A DNA stretch of 64,000 nucleotides, taken from NCBI GenBank assembly GCA_918807975.1, contig OU964931.1:15634251-15698250 (forward strand), given 5' to 3'. The notes beneath the pieces were generated by a model that had not been told where the DNA came from, did not search any database, and was given only the letters and a program-made list of their open reading frames with translations. The translations under genes were made by a program, and so were the position numbers. This DNA is from Aplidium turbinatum (Eukaryota; Chordata; Ascidiacea; Aplousobranchia; Polyclinidae). Of this stretch, positions 46,001 to 58,000 are shown piece after piece (positions within the stretch are counted from its first letter, which is position 1; each line of letters begins with the position of its first letter).

Positions 46001-49000
46001 GTACTGGCATGCACCCATGTATTATAATTAAGTTAAGAAAGGGTAAAATCAGTTTTGAGCAGTTAAAATCAAAATGAAATGAACAAATATCAGGGAAAAA
46101 TGAATGCATTGTTATACCGCTTTCTTCTTTTCGATTTAGGTTGTCTACTATCATTTACTCCTTCTTCACTAGCTGCTGTTGAAGCCAAATCAGAAGTATT
46201 TTCAGCATGTTGTAACTTTAACAGTGCTTTGGCCAAATCATCTGTTGCAAAATATTAACAGGTCATCTCCCATAACAGTGATCAAGATTAGGAAAAACAA
46301 TACACTGGAGAATAAGATCTCATGCATATTGCATATGGAATAATAACAATCTGCTAAAGCGGTTAAATGGAAATTACATACCTTTTTACAGTAATATTCA
46401 TACCCAAATTTTTGTTGAACATGCTCAAAGAATGCCCCAAATTCAACGTAATTTTTCAAAGTTTTTTGGGGGAGGACTCCCAGATCCCCCGCCGCTGGGT
46501 GTCGCCTGCGGCAATTACGCTGCCAGGCTTCGCCCGCCGACTGTCAAACCACCCCTCCTCCCCTTTCAAAATACCTAGCTACGCTACTGAATTGGATCAT
46601 TGTCATTGGGGCCCGCACAGCATATTCCGCACAGGGCCCGAAATACCCTAAGACCGGCACTGTACTGGGGCGTTTCTTTCGTTTGTCATCATTACTGCAT
46701 AAGCGTAGCCAGGGGGCAAAAGGGGCCATGCCCCCCCCAAATTTTCAAAGTTTGGATTCCAAAGTTGAACCCTTTGTTGAAAATATAATATAATTTGTAT
46801 AAATTTAAATCGTTTTCCAAGACATCTGGCTATTAACACCCCCAGGATTTGTTTTAGACACACAGAAAGACACCAATAAATTTCGCAAATTGTAAATCGT
46901 GCAAAGTTTATGCGATTTACGCTTCTTTAAACTAATCTGTGGAAGCAATTTCAGAATCGCTTACTCTGTTGGGTTTTTGTGTAGCTGAGTTTTTTGTGTG
47001 CTCTAATTTTAGCCGCAGTTTTTGTCTGTTCATGTGTAACAGCTACCTTTAATAAGTTAATAGCTGTTTATCTGCCTATAAATTTCATACAATTATTACC
47101 CTGAAAGTGTTTCCAGAAAGCGCTATAATCAATTATTTGAGTGTAATTTTGCAAATTGTTTACGGGGGAGCATGCTCCCAGACCCCCCTAGAATATGCAT
47201 GCCTTTGGCACGCTCTAACCCCCCCGCCAGCCTTATTGCTTCCCTTGCTTAAACAAAATATATTTAGTGATATGCTTGGCTCACTCTACACCTACAAGTG
47301 TCGCACACAAAACAAACTGACGACTATGTTATTCTGGACTGTCCAATGTATCGCGCTCCAACTGGGGCACATGCTGGTCTCGAAGTATTTTCAGCATGTT
47401 GTAACTTTATCAGTGCTTTAGCCAAATTATGTGTTGCAAAATGTTCACGTCATCTTCCTACGGGTGGCGACGATGTCGTCCCCTGCCGATGTCGTACCCC
47501 CGATGTCGTACCCTCATACATCGGGACGCGCAATAATTTACGCCGCCAAAAAAAAGCTTCATATGCGGCGCGCTGTTGGATTTCAGCTCGAGCGTCAATG
47601 CCCATGTCGTCTCCGGTGAGTGATCATGAATCACGCTGCCGAACAGACTTCAAAATGCGGCGGGCTGTTGCATTTCAGCTCGAGCGTCAATGCTCACGTT
47701 ATTCTTTCAGTTTGGTACAACTTGTGGGATTAGTTGATGAACAAACATTTTTTTTTTGTTCAGATGAACAAACAAATTATTTTAATTTCAAAAATAAAAA
47801 TTAATTTCTAGGCTAATTTTTTTTTAAATGTCCGCTAGCCAAGGTTAATTATTTGTTGCTGACGAGTGCACAGTTTTGCACAACCGAGTGAACAGTTTGT
47901 TTATTTATTATTATTTCTTTAAAATAATATAACCTACGGACACGGTAGCCCACTGCTACGAGTAGCGGATCTGTGCAAAATGGCGCCCATGGCAAAGTTT
48001 AAATGTGCGTCCTTTTTAACAATTTAAATTAAATATTGCATACAAGTCTTCTATGAACAAATCGTGAAGAAAATAAATCAATGTATTATTGCCGTTTTAT
48101 AATGTTCAAAGGCAGTCACGTGAGATTGTTTCGTCATGCAAATTTTGTTCTCTACAGAGCTAATCAATTTGATAGAATGCTGCGCTATTGCGCTTTTCCA
48201 AGTTATTTCTAACATAAAAACTAGCCAACGCGGCTTATTACTTTTTCATCTGACGCTGTGTGTGTATAGCTTACTGTAGTCTACTACCAAGTGAATTATT
48301 GGACAAAATCGGACATAAGTTTGTCTGCTTGACTTTTCAGCTTCTGCTGCTTGCAAGTTTCGTCTCTTTCGCCCTTCAGCCCCACTTTTCTTTTTCTTTG
48401 TATTGGTTTGTTTCAGGGTCTAAAAGAGCAAGTAAAAGTTAAATTAAAAAAAATCCTTGGTCGATAATTACAATATATAGCCTAGGCATACGCAAAATGT
48501 TTTCGTAGTCCTTTACGTTGGCCTAGCCAACTTAAAATTCATCTCAATAGAGCACTGTGTTGATGCAACCGGCGGTGACCGACCTGTAGATAGGGGTATT
48601 TTTGTCTGATAACTGTGGATAAAAATAAAACGACCCAAGTCCGGAAGATTTTTTCAAAAACTAATATTAATTAATTTAATTTGTCGCCGACATTTGTTGG
48701 CATGTCGGCGGGTTTTGTAACCGTTGGGTTATAGCCTATGCTAACTAGAGATTGAAGAAACTGATAGCGAATCAATCCCAACATTGGTGTGTAGGCTACT
48801 ACGAATTGCGTTCAGTTCAGTTGTTTTTTTATTTCTGACCATCATATCAAAACAATACACATCAACATAGCAAAGGTCAAGAAAAAGGTAGAAGCGACAA
48901 AACGCGAACGTTAAAATGTGCTTGTGATCGAAGTAAGTTATTGAGTTGAAAAAAATTTGGCACGGTCGCAACACCTTTCATTTTATCCGTTTGATAACGG

Positions 49001-52000
49001 AACTTGAGGAAGTTGGGTAAAAGTACGGTAGCCTACCGTATATTTATAAAGCACAGCTTGTGAATTTGTCAATGAACCGCAAAACTTCAGACTGCTTGGT
49101 CACTTAGTGCTTGGCATCGTCAGCGCAACACGTAAAAGAAATCATATAGCATAATTCTTGGTTTCAAAATTTCACATAGCCTAATGATGCTTATAGGCTC
49201 AATAATAATACTTCAATGCTAATTTCTTCCTAGAACACACTGAGTGGTCTGGTCAGGCCAAATTGAAGTCATACAACAGATTAGATTTATAAATTCTTAT
49301 AAAAATGAATAAGTGAGTTCTGGAGCTACTTTTACGCTTCAACTAATCGCTGCTTAGCGACTTTACTAAACTTCCAATTTTTAAATGGCAAAATCGTCAT
49401 TTTCGTAGGGTGGTAAATGATTAGGTCGTCTCGTTGTCTCCCTGTTGGTATGGGAACTTGTGTAACTTTTGCATTGTGGATATTACTTGCATATTTCAAA
49501 CATGTAGCCTACTGTACTATGTTCCTGTTACTGACAATTAAACCGTTGGTTGATTGATTCCAATTGTTGCTGACTGAACGCAAAGTGAGCCAGGAGAGGC
49601 ACAATGTTGCTTTTCCAACGTCCATTGTTTAACAGTGGCTACAGTAAAAGAGTGACCCTTTTTGATCTTTGTTGGGCGCAAATTAGATTTTGAAGAAAGT
49701 GTAAGTCACAAATTTTATTTTTACCAACCGATTTTTGCGCCCATGGCTCGAGCCATGCCTGCCATACCCTAGGTAGGCTACGCCACTGCAGTGCTACGGC
49801 CTAGGGGAACGAAGTCGTAAAAATGTGGCTCGTAATTCTGTTCACTTCCGTTTAATTGTGTGTCTGAAAATACGTTATCAATGGAAAATTACCATCACAG
49901 AAATGAAGAAAAGAGCAAATTCTAAAGTTAGTTTGCAGTCATTATGTGCTTATCTTGACCTAGCCTGTAGCATAAATTTTAAGCTAATACCGGTCCGCTT
50001 ACAACAATTACCGGTAGCTTTAAGTAGGCTAGTCCTATGTTGGCTTGCGAACAAGGCGGACTATATAGAATGCAGTATAGACTATATAGAAAACAAATGC
50101 GAACCATCGATGCAATGCAGTAACGCGGCACCTTTTTTTAACATTTTATTGTTACCGGTAGGCTAAGCAGAAGCGCTATGTTCTTTGCTTGGATTCGCTA
50201 TCATGCAATAGGCCAAATGCAAAAAAGTAATGCTTTGAATGATGATCACCGTAGCCTACATACATTTAATTTTCTGAGTTTTAGGCGGTTTTAGGGAGTA
50301 ATAAAGCAATCGTCTCCTCCTAGATCAGCCACTGCTTTCTTGACAAATTTTGATACAAGCTATTTTATATCAAACCTATTATTAATATTTATTTGCGTCA
50401 GACAAAGCTGTCCATATCCAAAACAAAACAACGAAATAATAGCCTACACTAATACTAATAATATTACGAAATAATATTAAATATCAAACTGTTTTTTTTT
50501 AAACACGAAGTTTCTGAGTGTAGGCCGGGGACATAGTGAGCTCACTATATCCCCGGTGTAGGCCTACTCTTTTTATTCATTGAAGTAGTGTGCCTGCCTC
50601 TGCACACTAGTGTGTATGAATAGGGGAGATTGGGGCTAGTCGGAAAGTTTTTTTTTAAGTGAAATTTAAAACAATTGGTGCATAACCTGACTATCTGAAG
50701 CGGCCTAAATTAGCATCTATGGTGTCCTCTATCATACAACCAAAAATAAGTAGCCTATTGAGTCAATTCAGCTTTTAATAAAAATTTAAAATAAACAAAC
50801 ATACAATTGATTTTTCAACTAACCCCATACCTGGGGTTAGTTGAAAAACGTCAGTTTAATGCTCACTAATGAACTGGATATTCTTTTTTCAACCAACAAA
50901 CATTTACATGGGGTTGTAAGCAAATATGTTTACCTGCTTTAAAATCAAATATAACACTTTCCAAGTTATTCAAATTAAAATTTTACAATGTATGTCTGCT
51001 TAAAACAAACCTTTGTTTTCTAAGTAGGCTAGTCCTATGTTGGCTTGCGAACAAGGCGGACTATATAGAATGCAGTATAGACTATATAGAAAACAAATGC
51101 GAACCATCGATGCAGTGCAGTAACGTGGCACCTTTTTTTAACATTTTATTGTTACCGGTAGGCTAAGCAGAAGCGCTATGTTCTTTGCTTGGATTCGCTA
51201 TCATGCAATAGGCCAAATGCAAAAAAGTAATGCTTTGAATGATGATCAAGACATAAAATAGCCCAGTCAAGCCTACTTAGGCTATTTTCCTGAGCGTGCA
51301 CAAACAGTATTTTCTGTAAAGCTAAACTATGAAGTGGCATTAGGCTATTCTTAAAAAAATTGTCAAATTATATCGATCCTACTCAGGCCACACAACCGAA
51401 AATACAATCAATAAGCCTATTGTACTCGCAGTTCATTGGGTTAAGTAATTCAACTACGTCGTCTAATTCAAACATTACAGCTATGCGACATCAAGAGAGT
51501 TAAGTTAGGCTATATCATATTGTTTGTTTTCAATAAAAAATGTAGCCTATCTAATGTAACCAAGCTGACCAGCAAACTAAAAACATTAACGTCAATGCAA
51601 ATTGCAAACTGAGTAGCCTGTGTAGGCAAATCTTTTACAATGTAGTCTAACTAACTGGTTATTATTAGCAATTGGGCGTTTTTTTAATTCGGTTCGAAAG
51701 GCTCCCACCCTTGAGGCAATTCTGCATACGCCACTATAAGTCTACATTACAGATGTGCGAAAAGTAACATAACGTTAAAAAGTAACAGGTAATTTCCTTA
51801 ACTCATATTAACAGATAGCAAATTGAAAAGTAAATTGATAAGCAAATTGAAAAGTAACAGTTAAAAAAATTGTTAGTTAACCTAATCGCCTTCAACTTTT
51901 GACCTTTTTTTTAGACAAACTAGATTAAAATTATATCGTTCACAGTCCAGGGTGGTCCAAAGATTTGTTAATATTTATAGCCTGCTAACAGTAAGAATAT

Positions 52001-55000
52001 AGCTAAAACAGATCGAAATCTATAGAAAAGAATTTCAAAATCGCAACCTAGTTAAGTTTTTATTTAACAACGTTTCTACTTTCAGCAACGCGTTATCATT
52101 TCTCACTATGCGGCCCGTGAAGTTTTTCTCAGACCCTAATGTGGCCCTCATGTTCGCAGTCTTGGACCACCCTGGTTTACACAATTGTTTTTTTAGTCAC
52201 ACGTTAACTGAAGTTTACTCTAGCCTAGCTTTTTTCTGCTTTCATGGTTTTAGCTTTCAAAGTAGCAGTTCAGATTTTCAAAGTAGCCTACTTATTTAAA
52301 AGTAACAGTTAAGCACATCTCTAATCTAGCCTACATCACCAGATAACGTAGAACCACACTTGTTGCATGTCATAATTAATGTTTTTTTAGCTGTTTCTGT
52401 GTTTTTTGTCGTAGGTTAGATATGTTTATTTTCGCCCTTTATTGCGTTTATTTATTGTCCGCCCGGTTAGCTCAGTGGTTATGCGCCGGCTCAAGATCAC
52501 GCGGCACAAGCACGACGCTCGGGGTGTGCGCTTGAGCAACGCATTTCAGGACTGCTCTCCATTCAGCGGCACCTAGTGAATGGAATAATTTCTCAGCAAC
52601 AATACTTCAACAATCGGAAAACTTCACTTTGCCAATCTCGGTGACCGGCCCTGCGTCAAGAGCCACTGCAAGTACGCGTAACTACCAGGAATAACCAATC
52701 AAGGCTTTGTCAGTCCGAGGATAAAGATTTAAAACCAACCAACCAATTTGCAGTGGGCTACGTTAGCGATGTCAAAATAAATGTTCATGAAAAGAAATTG
52801 AGTGTTGATTCAGTGGCGTAGCTTGGGAATGTGTCGCCCGGGGCGGATTCAGATTTTGCCACCCCTTCAAGAAAAAGTATGTGAAAATGAAATGCGTTTT
52901 TTTATCAGATTATAATCAAAATCCAAAATCGTAGTCTGAAAGTTCCACTCCCAGATGTGCCGGCCGGGGCGGTCTGTCCCCCGCCCCCCCCCCCCCCCCC
53001 CCCCCTTACCTACGCCACTGTGTTGATTGCAGGAACATGAAATCCATGTCCTTATGCGAAATTCATGAGGAGTCAGAACAGGGCAAGAAAGATCTTTTTT
53101 GTTTTCAATTCAGTTTTATTTTTCTTTGTATAAGTCATGATGAGTTAAACAATATTGTAACAAGTAAAACAGTAATGATAAATTTAACAATAGAGTACAG
53201 GAACAAAAGAAAAAGGTAGCAAAAATTTCGTTTCGATTTGAATAAATTCGTTTCGAACAACCATCATTTTTAGCTACATTTAATCGGAGAACAAAAAAAG
53301 TTGAACATCTGGCAACAGGGACGACATCGACGTGGGACGACATCGGCAGGGGACGACATCGGGGGGACGACATGTCCAGGGGACGACATCGGTGGCATTC
53401 TCTTCCTACCATCTTCCATCTTAAACACGTCATCTTCCCATAACAGTGATCAAGCTTAGTAAAAACGATACACTGAAGAATAAGATCTTATGCATATTGC
53501 ATATGGAATAATACGGTAACAACCTGCTAAAGCGGTTAAATGGAAATTACATACCAAAAAATTGACAGCTAATTAAGACAAGCAGCTGTGCTGCAACAGA
53601 AACAACAGAGCAAACATAAATTTTGTTGCACAAAACTCCATTAATATTGGAAAACATATTATATACATATACATGTTGATTGTTGAATGAAACAACCTTG
53701 ACACTTGGCAATGTAAATTGGTAAGAGAGAATCACAAGGCCAGTGAATTCCAACTCTTAACTCACCATAATTATATATATGTATAATATAGCCGGCCATT
53801 GGGTACTCTACTGGCAAAACCCTACCGGTACCTCTGATTGTTTCCAACTTTTATTTAGGTACCGTACCGTATGTATTATAACTTAATGGGTAGTATAAAT
53901 TAATATTAATGTTTACCTGTTTTGTACATAATTCGTACATGATACTTTTTCCAATTTGGATTGACATCTGAATTTTGTAGGCATAACTGGCGAACCTTGT
54001 AACCGGGAAGCTCAGGCCAATAACATTTCAAAACATCATTATCATGAAATATCCATTTCTCTAGGACAAGATCAACTTCACTTCTTGATATAAAGTCAAC
54101 GACTGCAAATGCTCTCAGTCATAGTCTTCATATTTTTAATCTACAGTAGCACAAAATAGACTGGACTTACTTAACATAGACAGTAAACAAAAGTATTTTC
54201 AATCAGTGTTGTTTCTCAAGACTGCACATTAAATGATAGGCTAATCGAGTAAAACTATTCGTACAATAGAAATAAATGCACTGTCTACAGCAAGCCCTGT
54301 AGCCCGTAGGTAGGTACCATACTTCGATAGATGACCAAAAACAGGCACAGCTTTTCGCTACCTTTCTGAACAGCACTGCACCATTTCGGTATGTTCACCG
54401 CGATTCGTGCACAATCTTCAAGCGCTTTTCGGTAGATTTAAATCAGTTAATGATTTCTAAATATAAATGGAAGATTAATTAACACAAACCTTGTACCCTA
54501 CTTAACAGTCACTCTAAAAAGTCCTCTCCTAAGCTGATAAGTAAATACTTAGTGAAATTCTGTGCCATTTTTTTTATGTCACAGACTCACAGGGATATTT
54601 AATCAGGTGACCGCTGGTAACCGCAAAATAAGGTTTACGAAAAATAAAGGGGAGAAATTCGGTCTCAACAATGAAAATTACATAATACTGTATTCCTGAG
54701 TTGCACAGTCAATTCCTATTGTAAAGATATTAACATAAAACACAACAAATAGCCTACTAGATGAAACAAACTTGCTACTAGCGTGAAAACAACACGAGTA
54801 TAACACGTTAAAAACACGTGAGTGTACAGAAAAAAAGTAAATTTGCAACTGCAGAGATTTTTTAAAGATATTAACATAAAACGCATCAAATACCCTACTA
54901 GAGTTGAAAAATTACTTTAAACAAGAAAAACAACATGAAACAAACCTGCTTCTGCAGAGATTTTTTTAAAGATATTAACATAAAACGCATCAAATAGGAA

Positions 55001-58000
55001 ATAGCCTACTAGAGTTTAAAAATTACTTTAAACGAGAAAAACAAGATGAAACGAACTTGCTACTGGCGTGTAAAAAACACGTGTATAACACGTGAAAAAC
55101 ACGTGAGTATGCAGAAAAAAATGAATACGCAATTGGAGAATTTTTTTAAAGATATTAACATAAAACGTATCAAAAAGCCTACTAGAGTTGAAAAATTATT
55201 TTAAACGAGAAAAACAATATGAAACAAACTTGGTACTGGCGTGTAAAAAAACACGTGTATAACACGTTAAAAACACGTGAGTATGCAGAAAAAAATGGAT
55301 ACGCAATTGGAGAAATTTTTTAAAAGTATTAACATAAAACTTATCAAATAGCCTACTAGAGTAGAAAAATTATTTTAAACGAAAAAAACAAGATGAAACA
55401 AACTTGGTACTGGCGTGTAGAAAACACGTGTATAACACGTTAAAAATATGTGAGTATGCAGAAAAAAATGAGTATGCAATTGGAGAAATTTTTTAAAGAT
55501 ATTAACATAAAACGTATCAAATAGCCTACTAGAGTTGAAAAATTATTTTAAACGAAAAAAACAAGATGAAACAAACTTGGTACTGGCGTGTAAAAAACAC
55601 GTGTATAACACGTTAAAAACACGTGAGTATGCAGAAACAAGTGAATATGCAACTGCAGAGATTTTTCAAAGATATTAACATAAAACGTATCAATTGATAT
55701 TCTAGAGTTGAAAAACTTACTTCAAATATGATATAAAGCATTATTGCAATTGATGACATGTGTAAAAAAACTCGTGTTAATCACGTGTTAAAATGGTGTA
55801 AAAAGAACGTACCCCAGTATTACACGAGTTCCCCCAGAATTTCACGTGTTTTTCACGTGTTTTCACGAGCCAATGTTTATGGGGATACTTGCGTAGAAGT
55901 TTTCGCGGTTTTTTAGCGCATAGCGTCAACGCATACTTTCTAATGTATTTTTTTCGCTACAACACGCCAATACCTTCCAGCGCTGCAGTTGAAAGAATGT
56001 TTTCAATGGGCAAAGACATATTGGGACCAAAACACAGCAAAATATCAGATGAATACTTTCAGATGCTTGTGTTTCTTCGTGGAAATTCAAAATAAAATTT
56101 GTTTGTTTCGAGTGGTTTATACCGTGTGACTGTTTGGCACCTAGCAAACAAAATTAGTTTGCGCTGGCGCTGACGCCGCCAACTTTTTTGCAAGTTACGT
56201 TGACGCATACGGCGTATGGTTTTTCGAACGTTTGCGTTTACGCTGACGGCGTCATTATTTTTTGTATGCGCGTACGTCACTGCTAAAGGTGCATTTACAA
56301 AGGATAACAACTCAGCAAAATGAAACAGGCAACGCATTTCAGTCTCGTCATTCAAATTACAGCTTTGATTTCAATAAATTGTTACGTCACAAAAGCTTGG
56401 AACCGCAATGTTTTGCTAGGGCATATGAAATCACCAAAATATTTCCGAAAATAAATAAAAAGAACTTCAAAGAACTTACGCAGTGTAGAGAAAATATCTT
56501 CCACAATAGATACAGTAGGTGCACAATATCATATTTCGTCACAGACTTCTTTGAAACAGTTTTGCTTTACGATTTAGACGCAAAAATGGGCAAAAATGAC
56601 TAAAATTCTGCAATTTGACATTTAAAATATAATATTTTGACCTTGAAAATGACCTCAGGTATTGTTGAAAGTAACACTATTGAACTCGCCATCCTCAAAA
56701 ACCCTAATATAGTATCCAAGATTGTGTTTCTAGCGTCTCTAGAAGTCATTTATGCCAGGACTCAAGTTTATCGTTCGGACTCAAGTTACAAACCCCGAGC
56801 ATGGGAGGTTCCAGTCCTTTACTTAAGGAGTCCATGAGTGCGTTGCTGAAGCGTAGGCTACACCTCCAGAGTTAAACCTGCGTTGCTTAATTACCCCATT
56901 TCTTTGCTCACGCAGTCAAATGCGAATCCAGCGGTTTTAGAAAAAAAATGTTTTGTTTTATTATTTCGAAATACTTTGCTTCAACTGAAACTTATTTGTC
57001 TTGATTTCGTTTCGAATTAAATTTGTTCATAAAAGATCAGTTTCGACTAAAACGCGTTCGTTTCGAACAGCTGTACATTTTAGACCCCAGATTCTTTCAA
57101 AACTAGGAAAACACCACGTTAGTTTTGTAGTCCAATATTGCGTGAGCCTAAAACCAGTGGTGTAGCAACGCAATAGGCTATACCGCCTTGGATCTTTGCA
57201 GGAAATGCCGCCCCCCTTAACACCGTCATAAAAGCTGATTAAAATTCCGCAAAAAAATGAGAAATACTTGCTGTGTTCATCTCCTCCAGAGATGTTTTAT
57301 CTTTTTCCAAGAAGCTCGATTAATTCGTTTTGAATAGCTGGTGAAAGATAGCCTACGTTGTCATGCCTTTTTTAGAGAGTTGGGTACCAAAAATATGTTA
57401 GAGAGTTGAGTACTGTACCAAAAATGTTTTGTAAATAACTGTACTGTAATTTTCAAGGAGTTTTAAGTTTCAAAAAAATTGGTTATTCAACATCATCACC
57501 ATTCTTTAGCGTCTTGTAAAACCACTTTTTAGAAATGTTAAGGATTCTTTCTCTTTGTCTTCTTCTTTAATTACTCTAATCGCTGGCTTGAATGGCCCTT
57601 CTTTATTCTGAAACCTTTCGGGCACTAATTTGACCATCTCAACTCTCATATGAGTTAATATTTCAGGCCAAGTCGTTATGAAAATAATAAATATCATCTG
57701 TTTTATTTTTATCTGCAAGTATTTCATTCATAGGCTGACTTCTTTCAATGATCACTTCGTTTTTGTTTTGCTTGAAGTAGGCTACATTTTTTCCTTCTCA
57801 ACTTGAGGTAGCGATTTACTGTGACTGCTGACCTCTTCTGTTTCTTTAGCAGAGGCAATTTTTACGAACTTCAAAATAGCTTCTTCATTCTTTTTTAGTT
57901 CCTCTTCTCTAGCTTTCTTTTTCTTTCTAAAAAAAGCTCCACTTTTTTTTACTCTCTTCATAGACAAAAATTAACTTAAAAAGTTTGCAAGTTTAATCTT

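Larger units (their letters stand above)
47459..53425. mobile_element. Element J: inserted in the duplicated part of H
   Basis: The 13-mer CACGTCATCTTCC flanks the segment on both sides (47446-47458, 53426-53438), and the interrupted sequence reads straight through in the uninterrupted copy near 46258. Near each end lie inverted runs of CGATGTCGTCCCCTGC-type units (47469-47515 and 53318-53392). A 13-bp duplication is unusual for a cut-and-paste element. The interior has no transposase I recognise, only a 228-bp direct repeat, a SINE and MITEs. Confidence 0.65.
43782..55886. mobile_element. Element H: 12-kb transposon with hairpin-rich arrays at both ends
   Basis: ATCCCCATAAACATTGGCTC on the left and its exact inverse at 55867-55886 continue into GTGAAAAACACG / CGTGTTTTCAC. 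A tandem array of CGTGTTTTACACG hairpins follows on the left (43840-44178) and a 175-bp tandem array with CACGTG words on the right (54721-55700). H splits the hAT transposase of element I. No clear target duplication: the flanks are CACGCCGC and ACTTGCGT. A spliced minus-strand gene (44.9-54.1 kb) lies inside. I cannot assign a superfamily. Confidence 0.75.
43190..56836 (+). mobile_element. Element I: hAT transposon in intron 3 of Gal3ST gene 2
   Basis: Long inverted ends: 43190-43500 and 56510-56836 match over about 300 bp, starting CATAGACTCCTTAAGTAAAG and, inverted, CATGGACTCCTTAAGTAAAG. Flanks AGTGTGTT (43182-43189) and AGTGCGTT (56837-56844) agree at 7 of 8. Just inside the right arm is the hAT dimerisation region (55920-56095). 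The element's own DNA is only about 1.5 kb; the remainder is element H. Confidence 0.85.

Noticed and set aside
47298-47804. 168-codon plus-strand frame
   Set aside because: It spans a LINE tail, a duplicated exon piece and the left end of element J, so it is a chance reading frame across junctions.
52458-52530. tRNA gene
   Set aside because: A good A box is present, but no cloverleaf forms and the sequence continues into a body and tail shared with two other copies: a SINE.
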